NCBI RefSeq assembly: GCF_004354555.1
Contig: NZ_PUFH01000005.1
Coordinates: forward strand, 124,001 to 188,000
Direction of reading: 5' to 3'
Length of the DNA stretch: 64,000 bases
Source of the DNA: Leuconostoc citreum
Lineage (GTDB): Bacteria > Bacillota > Bacilli > Lactobacillales > Lactobacillaceae
Under the pieces are notes generated by a model that was not told the origin of the DNA, ran no database searches, and saw only the letters and a list, made by a program, of their open reading frames with translations. Shown here one piece after another: positions 53,863 through 64,000 of the stretch; within the stretch, counting starts at the first letter, position 1, and each line of letters opens with the position of its first letter. The position numbers were made by a program, and so were the translations under genes.

Positions 53863-54928
53863 AGTGTGTCAGCCAGAATCGCCAGTTTTAGCTAATATGC
53901 AACAGCAAGGGGAGGGTGTCCAAGTAGTTTTTGATGAGATACCCGAGTCGTTGATGGTTCTGTTATCAGAGCTAAATGCTGTGGCAATTAGCCCGTTGGT
54001 ATATTGGGTAACACGTGGTGCAGCACGCGAGTTGCAACAACGTTTTGATGTGCCAACATTAGCACAATGGCTAAATCAAAATGATTATATTTGGCAAGTT
54101 AATCAGCATAAATTACATGATGAACAGGGTATTGTTTATGCTGTTCTTAATGTCAGTCCAGAGTCTTTTTACAACGGTGACAACGTTGCAGATAATGAAA
54201 CGATGATTCAACGTGCGGGATTATTATTAGCTGAAGGGGCAGATGTCATTGAAGTTGGTGGGCAAACGACAAAACCAGGTTATATTGAATCTGGACTTGA
54301 GCTATCACCAATAGCTGAAATTGAACGTGTTGCACCGATTATTTTAGGCATCAAAGCAGCATTTCCAAATGCTTTAGTTGCCATTGATACCTATAAGTAT
54401 GAAGTCATGGTAAAAGCTGTTGCACTAGGCGTTGACATTGTTAATGATGTGAATGGCTTTACGGATGACCCACGTAAGTTAGCGCTATTATCAAAAACAT
54501 CGGTTGGACTACTGACAATGTGGAACCCACGCGTTGAGAAGGTGACACATTTAAGGCAGGAAATGCATGATTGGTTTGCTACGAATATACGTACTTTGGT
54601 AGAAGCTGGTATTTCGCGACAACGTATTGCGCTTGACCCTGGTGTGGGTTATTCGCAAAATGCTGAGGTTGATCAAGATTTAGCTATGATGAATACTATT
54701 AGCCACCTTCAATTGTTTCGGCGACCAATTATGACAGCCGTAGCGAATAAAGGATGGGCCAAGTTTTTGTTAGAATTACCAAAGGGTGAGCGTGCTGATG
54801 TGTCGCTGATTGCCGCCAATGAAATGTTTCATCGTGGTGCACGTATACTGCGTGTTCATGATGCGAAGTCAGCTTTTCAAATGACACGTGTTGTGAGAGC
54901 CATTGAAAAAAGTTTTTGGACACATTAA
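53852..54928 (+). CDS. folP: Dihydropteroate synthase
   Basis: FolP condenses pterin pyrophosphate with p-aminobenzoate; it is the sulfonamide target. The 358-residue protein carries an N-terminal extension of about 90 residues before the TIM barrel. The barrel has VLNVSPESFYNGD near residue 100 (usually NVTPDSF), EVGGQTTKPGY near residue 150, IDTYKYEVMVKAV, VNDVNGF near 205, LDPGVGY near residue 265 and RVHDAKSAFQM near the end. The extension is seen in several lactic acid bacterial DHPS proteins. It overlaps the xtp gene by 11 bases and is the last gene of the operon. Confidence 0.92.
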   Translation: MKIEVCQPESPVLANMQQQGEGVQVVFDEIPESLMVLLSELNAVAISPLVYWVTRGAARELQQRFDVPTLAQWLNQNDYIWQVNQHKLHDEQGIVYAVLNVSPESFYNGDNVADNETMIQRAGLLLAEGADVIEVGGQTTKPGYIESGLELSPIAEIERVAPIILGIKAAFPNALVAIDTYKYEVMVKAVALGVDIVNDVNGFTDDPRKLALLSKTSVGLLTMWNPRVEKVTHLRQEMHDWFATNIRTLVEAGISRQRIALDPGVGYSQNAEVDQDLAMMNTISHLQLFRRPIMTAVANKGWAKFLLELPKGERADVSLIAANEMFHRGARILRVHDAKSAFQMTRVVRAIEKSFWTH

Positions 54929-54932
54929 AAGC

Positions 54933-55032
54933 TTGCGATTAATCTTTAAATAGTATACAATGAAGTAGACCAACTGGGTAGTATCTATCTACCTACCCGC
55001 CGTTAACTTTTACGAGTTAACGGCGTTTTTTT
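54933..55032 (+). ncRNA. Short promoter-to-terminator unit without an ORF
   Basis: TTGCGA (54933-54938), 17 bases, TACAAT (54956-54961) predicts a start near 54968. A perfect terminator CGCCGTTAAC/GTTAACGGCG (54998-55007 with 55016-55025) with a T-run follows, so the transcript would be about 63 bases. GGGTAG (54976-54981) can pair with CTACC (54989-54993, minus its first G) or CTACCC (54993-54998), and the latter competes with the terminator's first base. The terminator also closes the folate operon. It could be a tiny RNA or the relic of an attenuator. Confidence 0.45.
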
Positions 55033-55063
55033 ATGTCAAAAATAGAAAATGATAAAAATGTAA

Positions 55064-55077
55064 TGTTAGCGCTTCCA
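55064..55077 (+). promoter_or_regulatory. cre site (CcpA operator) of the bgl operon
   Basis: TGTTAGCGCTTCCA matches the cre consensus TGWAANCGNTNWCA at 12 of 14 positions. It ends 7 bases before the -35, where CcpA would block the promoter in the presence of preferred sugars. Confidence 0.65.
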
Positions 55078-55084
55078 AAATATG

Positions 55085-55113
55085 TTGACTAGATGTTTTT
55101 TTCATGATAAAGT
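55085..55113 (+). promoter_or_regulatory. Promoter of the bgl operon
   Basis: TTGACT (55085-55090), 17 bases, TAAAGT (55108-55113) preceded by TGA. The start would be near 55120, just before the RAT element. Confidence 0.6.
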
Positions 55114-55132
55114 GTAGATAAGTTAAATATCT

Positions 55133-55222
55133 GGTATGTAACTGAGAAATTCAGGCATGGCCGAATTGATGAAATGACTAAGTAGTGATTACTAAGTTGT
55201 TTTATGGATTCGGCTTTTTATT
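55133..55222 (+). promoter_or_regulatory. BglG/LicT antiterminator target (RAT) and overlapping terminator
   Basis: The 30-base RAT runs from 55133 to 55162, with GG...TGTAACTG on the left and CAGGCA...CC on the right, as in LicT/SacY targets. Its last three bases belong to the terminator stem GCCGAAT/ATTCGGC (55160-55166 with 55208-55214), followed by TTTTTATTT. Binding of the antiterminator encoded at 58609 would prevent the terminator from forming. Confidence 0.88.
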
Positions 55223-55268
55223 TGACCTTGATCACGTCAAATAAAAATAATCAATTTGGAGGCAGAAA

Positions 55269-58597
<3,329 letters not shown>

Positions 58598-58608
58598 GGG
58601 TTAAGCTG

Positions 58609-59469
58609 ATGCTGGTAAAAAAATCATTAAATGCCAATGCGGTTATTGCTGTAGATAACCAGCAACAAGAGTTTATTCTATTTGGAAAAGGCATCGGGTA
58701 CGGTAAAAAAAATGGGGACAAAGTGGACGAATCTATTGTCAACCAAACATTTATGCCGTTAAACAATACGGAAATAAAAGAGTATGTTCAGCTCTTAGAA
58801 GCAATTCCAATTACAATTTTAGATGCGACCCGGCGTATTGTATCTGAGGCAGAAAAACGGCTCAATACCAAGCTTAACCCAATGCTATACATCATGCTAA
58901 GTGATCATCTTAATTTTGCGATTGAAAGAGCAATGACGGGCATAAATATTACCAACCGTGCATTTTGGGAAATGAAAAACTATTACCCTGAAGAATTTGA
59001 TTTAGGTCTTTTTGCTTTACAAGTTATAGAAAAACAAATGAACATTGTCTTACCAGAAGAAGAAGCTGCTAATATTGCTTTTCACCTTATCAATGCGCAA
59101 ACAGCAGAGGGTATTAAAAAAGATGGTTTGAATTACGCCAATTTAATTTCAAGTATGACAACTATTTTAAGACATAGTATGGGGCAAAATATTGATATTG
59201 AAAGTGTTCATTATCAACGCTTTATTACACATTTAAAATTCTTTGCGGAACGTTTTTTTGCCGATAAGATGCTCATTGATGATAACAGTAAACTATTTGA
59301 AACTGTGGCCACTGCTTATCCAAAGGCAACGGAAGTTGCTTTTACAATAAAAGATTATCTAACAACAGTTTACGATAAGAAAATGACAAAAGAAGAACTC
59401 ACTTTTTTGATTGTCCATATTAATCGATTACGTAATGCACAAGAAATAGATTTGAAAAATAAAAAATAA
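58609..59469 (+). CDS. BglG/LicT-family transcription antiterminator
   Basis: A 286-residue RNA-binding antiterminator. The N-terminal CAT domain (about 1-60, with KSLNANAVIAVD and FGKGIGYGKKNGD) binds the RAT; PRD1 (about 65-170) has LSDHLNFAIER and AANIAFHLINAQ, and PRD2 (about 171-280) has YQRFITHLKFFAERFF and LIVHINRL, with the histidines that BglP and HPr phosphorylate. It lies 11 bases after the broken glucosidase gene in the same operon, after rather than before the transporter gene. Confidence 0.93.
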   Translation: MLVKKSLNANAVIAVDNQQQEFILFGKGIGYGKKNGDKVDESIVNQTFMPLNNTEIKEYVQLLEAIPITILDATRRIVSEAEKRLNTKLNPMLYIMLSDHLNFAIERAMTGINITNRAFWEMKNYYPEEFDLGLFALQVIEKQMNIVLPEEEAANIAFHLINAQTAEGIKKDGLNYANLISSMTTILRHSMGQNIDIESVHYQRFITHLKFFAERFFADKMLIDDNSKLFETVATAYPKATEVAFTIKDYLTTVYDKKMTKEELTFLIVHINRLRNAQEIDLKNKK

Positions 59470-59475
59470 TATTTA

Positions 59476-59512
59476 AAAAGACGTGTTGACTTTAGCGATA
59501 CGTCTTTTAAAT
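59476..59512 (+). terminator. Terminator of the bgl operon
   Basis: AAAAGACGT (59476-59484) and ACGTCTTTT (59500-59508). Confidence 0.8.
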
Positions 59513-59519
59513 TAGACAT

Positions 59520-59549
59520 TTGAAGCCTAATATGAAAATAAGTTATAAT
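59520..59549 (+). promoter_or_regulatory. Promoter of tex
   Basis: TTGAAG (59520-59525), 18 bases, TATAAT (59544-59549); leader of about 60 bases to ATG 59616. Confidence 0.6.
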
Positions 59550-59615
59550 GGACTTATTCGTACGATAAAAGCTGAATGACAATTAATTAATCACTTCTAG
59601 AAAGAAAAATAAATA

Positions 59616-61817
59616 ATGACTAGCGTAACCGATTTAATAAATTATGATATAACTGATACCGATTTAGCTAAGCAGGTAGCCAAGCACTTGACAATAGGTG
59701 TTAAGCAAACAACTGCGACGCTAGAATTTTTGCGTGATGGTGCAACAGTACCATTCATTTCACGATATCGCAAAGAAATGACGGGTGGCCTTGATGAAGT
59801 CCAAATTCATGACGTTCAAGTCACAGCACGCCATATAAAGGATCTAACTGATCGCAAGAAGACAGTGTTGAAAGCCATTGCCACACAACAAAAATTGACA
59901 GCAACCTTACAAGCGGCTATTATCACAGCAGCAACCCTGCAAGATGTTGAAGACTTATATTTACCATATAAACAAAAAAAGCGTACAAAAGCCATGATTG
60001 CCAGAGAAAATGGGTTACAGCCACTAGCTGATTTTGTCCTGACACATTTATCTGAAGAAATACCAACAGAAGCATATATTAATGACGCGTTGGCTGATGC
60101 TGCTACTGTCTTGGCTGGCTTACATGAAATAATAGCCGAGCAAATTGGTGAAAAAGCCATCTATCGTCAGTGGTTGCGTGAGCGTATGCAGCGTGATGGT
60201 TTTTTAACTGTTACAGTTAAACGTGACGGTGAAGAGAAAGATGAACAAGGTGTTTATGCGCAGTACTATGATTATAGTGAATCATTAAAATCACTCCAAA
60301 AGAATACTTTTCGTATTTTAGCTGTGAACCGCGGTGAAAAAGATGGTGTTTTAAGTGTAAAAATTGATTTTTCTGAAGAGCGTATGCGTCACTTTATACA
60401 AATTAAGGAGCGCAACGGGCAAGGCGACAGTGGTGAAGGGTATCAAGTATTACTTTCAGCAATTGACGATGCTTACAAACGTTTTATCCAACCGGCAGTC
60501 GCGCGTGAATTACGTCAAGAGTTAACAGTGTTGGCTCAAGGACAAGCAATTAAGGTTTTTGGGGACAACTTATATCATTTACTGATGCAAGCACCACTGA
60601 AAAATAAAATTGTTATGGGATTTGATCCCGGATTTAGGACTGGTTCCAAATTAGCGATTATTGATGCAAATGGCCGTTTTTTAAAAAAAGAAGTTATTTA
60701 TCCACATAAGCCAGCTAGTGAAAAGCAGCGACAAGAAGCAGCCAAGCGTTTTCAAAGTTTGATACACGAGTTTGATGTGGCATTAGTTGCAATTGGCAAT
60801 GGCACAGCTTCTCGAGAGTCGCAGGAATTTGTGGCTAATAACTTACCAAGTGGCGTGCAATACAGTATTGTCAATGAAGCTGGGGCTTCTGTTTATTCTG
60901 CTTCTGAAGAAGCACGCTCAGAATTCCCACAGCTTCATGTTGAAGAACGATCGGCTATATCGATTGGTCGGCGTATACAAGACCCTTTGGCTGAATTGAT
61001 TAAAATTGATCCAAAGTCAGTTGGTGTTGGACAGTATCAACACGATTTGAATACTAAAATGCTTGATGAACAAGTAGGCCAAGTTGTTGAGAAAGCGGTC
61101 AATCAAGTTGGTGTCAATTTAAATACGGCTAGCGCACCATTATTAACACATATTGCTGGTCTCAATACAACCTTAGCACAAAATATTGTAGACTATCGTG
61201 ATAATAATGGCGTGTTCACATCACGTATTGATTTGAAAAAGGTACCTCGACTTGGACCTAAAGCTTATGAACAAGCCGCTGGCTTTTTACGTATTTTAGA
61301 TGGTAAAAATATCTTAGATAATACAGATATCCATCCAGAAAGTTATACTGCTGCTAAAAAATTATTAGACCTCGCAGATATTAAAGCACAGCAATTAGCG
61401 ACGGCCCCTGCAAATGAACGTTTGATGCGCTATGACAATCAAATGACAGCAAATCAACTAGGTATCGGTATAGAAACACTACATGATATTGTTGGCAGCC
61501 TAAAAAAGCCGGGCCGTGATGGGCGTTCAGAAATGGTGGGCGCTTTATTAAAATCTGATGTATTGCATATTGAAGATTTGCAACCAGGCATGAAATTACA
61601 AGGCACAGTTCGTAACGTTGTTGATTTTGGTGTCTTCGTTGACTTGGGAGTGAAGCATGATGGCTTAGTCCATATATCTCGGCTAGTTAAACGCCGCGTT
61701 AAGCACCCGTCTGAGATTGTTTCAGTTGGAGATATTGTTAACGTTTGGGTTGTTGAAGTTGATCAAAAAAGGCAACGTATTGGGTTGACAATGATCGCCC
61801 CAGAGGAGAAAGTATGA
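59616..61817 (+). CDS. tex: Tex-family RNA-binding transcription accessory protein
   Basis: A 733-residue Tex/YhgF protein. In order: helical N-terminal part with TVPFISRYRKEMTGGLDEVQ near residue 50, a YqgF/RNase H-like domain (MGFDPGFRTGSKLAIID near residue 335), helix-hairpin-helix region (LNTASAPLLTHIAGL, then KKVPRLGPKAYEQAAGFLR near residue 545), and a C-terminal S1 RNA-binding domain (KLQGTVRNVVDFGVFVDLGVKHDGLVHISRL, about 660-705). Tex influences transcription and stress responses; its mechanism is not settled. It overlaps the GNAT gene by 4 bases. Confidence 0.93.
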   Translation: MTSVTDLINYDITDTDLAKQVAKHLTIGVKQTTATLEFLRDGATVPFISRYRKEMTGGLDEVQIHDVQVTARHIKDLTDRKKTVLKAIATQQKLTATLQAAIITAATLQDVEDLYLPYKQKKRTKAMIARENGLQPLADFVLTHLSEEIPTEAYINDALADAATVLAGLHEIIAEQIGEKAIYRQWLRERMQRDGFLTVTVKRDGEEKDEQGVYAQYYDYSESLKSLQKNTFRILAVNRGEKDGVLSVKIDFSEERMRHFIQIKERNGQGDSGEGYQVLLSAIDDAYKRFIQPAVARELRQELTVLAQGQAIKVFGDNLYHLLMQAPLKNKIVMGFDPGFRTGSKLAIIDANGRFLKKEVIYPHKPASEKQRQEAAKRFQSLIHEFDVALVAIGNGTASRESQEFVANNLPSGVQYSIVNEAGASVYSASEEARSEFPQLHVEERSAISIGRRIQDPLAELIKIDPKSVGVGQYQHDLNTKMLDEQVGQVVEKAVNQVGVNLNTASAPLLTHIAGLNTTLAQNIVDYRDNNGVFTSRIDLKKVPRLGPKAYEQAAGFLRILDGKNILDNTDIHPESYTAAKKLLDLADIKAQQLATAPANERLMRYDNQMTANQLGIGIETLHDIVGSLKKPGRDGRSEMVGALLKSDVLHIEDLQPGMKLQGTVRNVVDFGVFVDLGVKHDGLVHISRLVKRRVKHPSEIVSVGDIVNVWVVEVDQKRQRIGLTMIAPEEKV

Positions 61818-62383
61818 TAATAACCTATGCTTCAGAAGAAGATCAACAGGCTATTTTAGATCTGGAACAGGTCATTTTTAATGATATGGAACTAGCAGTT
61901 TACGATGAACTAACGGTTACTGAGGTTCAAAATGCTTGGCAAATTGCCGTTAGGCAATCTGATAAAAGCCGTTATCATTATAGTCGCGCCATAGTTGCCA
62001 AGGATAATGAGGGCTTGCTGTTAGGCGTCTTATTTGGTTATCCCGACACCGATGAGCCTATTTTAGATGAGGCAGTTCAAAACGTTTTGGCTGACAAGTA
62101 TAGCTATCATCGTTGGTTGTTTAGTGACTCTGAAGTTTTTGAGAATGAATGGTATATCGATTCTATCGTTGTTGCATCATATGCGCGAGGCCAGGGTATT
62201 GGTAAAGCGTTAATTGCCGCAGCCAGTAATCATGCGCAACAGAAAGGCCATCAACTGATTGGCTTGAATGTTGATGACAGTAATCCTAGGGCACAAAAAT
62301 TGTATGAACGTTCAGGATTTAAAGCAGTTGGTCGTTTAAGAATAGGTGCACATGCTTATACACATATGCAAAAACAATTATAA
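61814..62383 (+). CDS. GNAT-family N-acetyltransferase
   Basis: A 189-residue GNAT protein. The acetyl-CoA binding motif A is SIVVASYARGQGIGKALIAAA near residues 117-137, followed by GLNVDDSNPRAQKLYERSGF (motif B) near 155-174. The C-terminus (AHAYTHMQKQ) is typical of ribosomal or small-molecule GNATs. The substrate is unknown. It overlaps tex by 4 bases, and its end runs into a terminator shared with the convergent gene. Confidence 0.9.
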   Translation: MIITYASEEDQQAILDLEQVIFNDMELAVYDELTVTEVQNAWQIAVRQSDKSRYHYSRAIVAKDNEGLLLGVLFGYPDTDEPILDEAVQNVLADKYSYHRWLFSDSEVFENEWYIDSIVVASYARGQGIGKALIAAASNHAQQKGHQLIGLNVDDSNPRAQKLYERSGFKAVGRLRIGAHAYTHMQKQL

Positions 62384-62422
62384 AAAGCAGGGCTACCTTT
62401 AATCTGGCAGACCTGCTTTTTT
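62382..62422. terminator. Bidirectional terminator between the GNAT and YitT genes
   Basis: AAAAAGCAGG (62382-62391) and CCTGCTTTTTT (62412-62422) around a 20-base loop. Confidence 0.82.
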
Positions 62423-62427
62423 GGACG

Positions 62428-63312
62428 TTAAAATAGTATAAATTTTTTCTTTGGACGTAAGTAAGAAAAGCCTTCGCCCAACTGTTCCTGTGTAGCAAAA
62501 ATGGACACAAAAGCTTTAGGATCAATTTCTTCAATAATATGTTGCACTGTATTAACTTCAGACGGGTCGACAACTGCGTATACAACGCGTTGTTCGCGAT
62601 GAGAGTATCCACCTTCGGATTTTAGTAAACTCGTGCCGCGCTCAAGTTCATCCATGATGGCATGTGAAATTTCTTCGGGATAATCAGTAAAAATCATAAA
62701 TGACCTTGCAGCATAGGCGCCTTGTTGTGTTAAACCAACAACTTGTGCGAAAACAAACGAAGCAATTAGGGTGTACATCATATGCACAATATCAATGTAG
62801 ACTAATGATAGTAACAACACAACCGCATCTAAAGCAAACATTGTACGTCCAATTTGGATACCGAATTTTTGCTCCATGATACGCGCAACGACGTCCGTAC
62901 CACCGGACGTGCCACCGAAACGAAAGACTATACCTAAGCCGATACCGGCAATTAAACCAGCTAACAGACCGGCGATTAGCATATCTTGATGAAGCGCTGG
63001 CGGCATGGGTATCATTTGCCAAACATAAAGCCATATGGACAACGATGAAATTCCCCAAATTGTATAAATCAGTGAGCGACGACCTAATACCCGATACCCT
63101 AATATAAGCAGTGGGATATTTAAAATCAAATTGGTATAAGCAGGATTCCATTGAAATAAGGCACGTAAAATCAAAGTAATACCAGAAATACCGCCTTCTG
63201 CAAGACGGTTAGGGATATTAATGTTGATCAGCGCCCAACCGTAGAAGCCCGTACCAATGGCAATCATGAGTATATCTTTTATTGCGATACGTGCTAAGTT
63301 TGTGTTCTTCAT
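62428..63312 (-). CDS. YitT family membrane protein (DUF161/DUF2179)
   Basis: A 294-residue protein with five to six N-terminal membrane helices (about 10-190; GFYGWALININIPNRLAEGGISGITLIL near the start and IGLGIVFRFGGTSGGTDVVARI near residue 125 are the YitT repeats) and a C-terminal soluble DUF2179 domain (FTDYPEEISHAIMDELERG, then EGGYSHREQRVVYAVV). The family is widespread in Firmicutes and of unknown transport function. Convergent with the GNAT gene. Confidence 0.92.
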   Translation of the reverse strand: MKNTNLARIAIKDILMIAIGTGFYGWALININIPNRLAEGGISGITLILRALFQWNPAYTNLILNIPLLILGYRVLGRRSLIYTIWGISSLSIWLYVWQMIPMPPALHQDMLIAGLLAGLIAGIGLGIVFRFGGTSGGTDVVARIMEQKFGIQIGRTMFALDAVVLLLSLVYIDIVHMMYTLIASFVFAQVVGLTQQGAYAARSFMIFTDYPEEISHAIMDELERGTSLLKSEGGYSHREQRVVYAVVDPSEVNTVQHIIEEIDPKAFVSIFATQEQLGEGFSYLRPKKKFILF

Positions 63313-63384
63313 ACGCAGTAATTCTCCTAGAAAGCATTACCTTAATCTTATCATAAAAACTATTGGCAGTATTAAGTTGTTATT

Positions 63385-63393
63385 TGGTATAAT
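63385..63393 (+). promoter_or_regulatory. Extended -10 promoter of the Ser-rich protein gene
   Basis: TGG plus TATAAT (63388-63393); GAGAGG precedes the ATG at 63417. Confidence 0.55.
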
Positions 63394-63416
63394 AGTAGAA
63401 ACTGAGAGGTGTATTT

Positions 63417-63914
63417 ATGACAGATAATAATTATCATCGCCCAAAATTCCGTCAAAAGCGTCATCGCGTTCGCAATACTTTTATAGGTGTTGCGGCGTTA
63501 CTTATTATAAGTTTAGTTGTTTTCATTATTGTTGGTTATACTTCTTCTCCCAAAACGACTGCACCAATCGTTCAAAAATCGGTCCAGAGTAAGACCATTG
63601 ATGAGACGATTGATTCGGGCAGTAGCCAGAACAGCCAATCAGCAGAAAGTAGTCAGCCAGCATCGTCTAGCCGGTCGGAGTCATCGGCAAGCAGTTCAAG
63701 TCACCAAAATGCTTCAAGTCGTCAAGATAAGCAAGATGACAGTATTAAGGAATCAGCACAATTAAAAGGTAAATCAATTTCTGAAGCCATTAATTGGGCT
63801 AAAGCCCATGGCCGTTACTACTCATGGTCGATTACTTCGGGCGGCCAAGATGCTATTGTAACAAGTGTTCATGATGACGGACATAATATTAGCTTTGTGG
63901 CATCTGCTAAATAA
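63417..63914 (+). CDS. Membrane-anchored Ser-rich protein with a PASTA-like C-terminus
   Basis: A 165-residue protein: a basic cytoplasmic start (about 1-20), one membrane helix at about 22-44 (TFIGVAALLIISLVVFIIVG), a Ser/Gln-rich low-complexity linker of about 65 residues, and a compact C-terminal domain of about 50 residues (LKGKSISEAINWAKAHG, then YSWSITSGG) that resembles one PASTA repeat by eye. PASTA domains bind cell-wall muropeptides or beta-lactams, usually in Ser/Thr kinases and PBPs; no kinase domain is present. An exported wall-sensing or scaffolding role is only a guess. Confidence 0.8.
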   Translation: MTDNNYHRPKFRQKRHRVRNTFIGVAALLIISLVVFIIVGYTSSPKTTAPIVQKSVQSKTIDETIDSGSSQNSQSAESSQPASSSRSESSASSSSHQNASSRQDKQDDSIKESAQLKGKSISEAINWAKAHGRYYSWSITSGGQDAIVTSVHDDGHNISFVASAK

Positions 63915-63934
63915 AGAACAAGGAATATATTGAT

Positions 63935-64000
63935 ATGCCAGATAAAATTTTAACAATTGCTGGCTCCGATTCACTGAGTGGTGGCGGGATTCAAGCTGAT
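63935..64000 (+). CDS. Hydroxymethylpyrimidine/pyridoxine kinase family, 3'-truncated by the window edge
   Basis: Only the first 22 codons are visible. They read as the ribokinase-fold start ILTIAGSDSLSGGGIQAD, the N-terminal motif of ThiD/PdxK kinases that phosphorylate hydroxymethylpyrimidine or pyridoxine. AAGGA lies before the ATG. The start is 20 bases after the preceding gene's stop, so the two may be co-transcribed. ThiD and PdxK cannot be told apart from this fragment. Confidence 0.8.
   Translation, partial: MPDKILTIAGSDSLSGGGIQAD

Overview
The window is a gene-dense, low-GC chromosomal segment of a Gram-positive lactic acid bacterium, most likely Leuconostoc or a close relative. Supporting signs are a lysine-type-looking MurE, a folB-folK-folE-folC-xtp-folP operon like those of lactobacilli, a PyrR-attenuated pyr operon, T-box leaders, a DinR-type LexA box, mevalonate-pathway mvaS and a LicT/BglG-controlled beta-glucoside PTS. 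No rRNA, tRNA, CRISPR array, prophage or insertion sequence was seen. Genus placement is inference from gene content, not from a database match.

Layout: 1-7.7 kb holds a 5'-truncated folC paralogue, a dus gene, a frameshifted CPA2-type antiporter, murE and a P-type ATPase. 7.8-9.2 kb holds a ribbon-helix-helix/NfeD-like fusion paired with an SPFH (slipin-like) gene, then a candidate small RNA. 9.3-16.5 kb holds coaBC, a DUF2187-like gene, T-box-argS-argR, a class A PBP, ylbF and lepB. 16.5-25.5 kb is the pyrimidine operon pyrB-C-carA-carB-pyrD-F-E behind a PyrR attenuator. 25.5-28.4 kb holds lexA, yneF, plsC, trmN6 and a GIY-YIG gene. 28.4-35 kb is translation: rpsB, tsf, pyrH, frr and T-box-glyQS. 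35-47.6 kb is mixed metabolism and translation quality genes (oxidoreductases, lepA, prmA, rsmE, ABC-F, mvaS, ACT/UPF0210 pair). 47.7-54.9 kb holds a Xer recombinase, an aldose-epimerase-like gene, pnuC behind a pseudoknot leader, and the folate operon. 55-59.5 kb is the beta-glucoside system, whose 6-phospho-beta-glucosidase carries an in-frame amber codon. 59.6-64 kb holds tex, a GNAT, a YitT protein, a Ser-rich anchored protein and the start of a thiD/pdxK-like kinase.

The most interesting items are: (i) the SPFH gene and its partner, in which the NfeD-like OB domain is fused to a DNA-binding RHH domain and neither protein has a membrane segment; (ii) a compact H-type pseudoknot that covers the Shine-Dalgarno sequence of pnuC, a probable NAD-related riboswitch; (iii) a glyQS T-box with a minimal stem I; (iv) an argS T-box whose stem I begins inside the stop codon of the upstream gene; (v) several genes whose promoters place the transcription start on or beside the ATG (murE, the RHH gene, the epimerase gene), implying leaderless mRNAs; and (vi) two short promoter-to-terminator units without an ORF. 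Extended -10 (TGn) promoters dominate the window.
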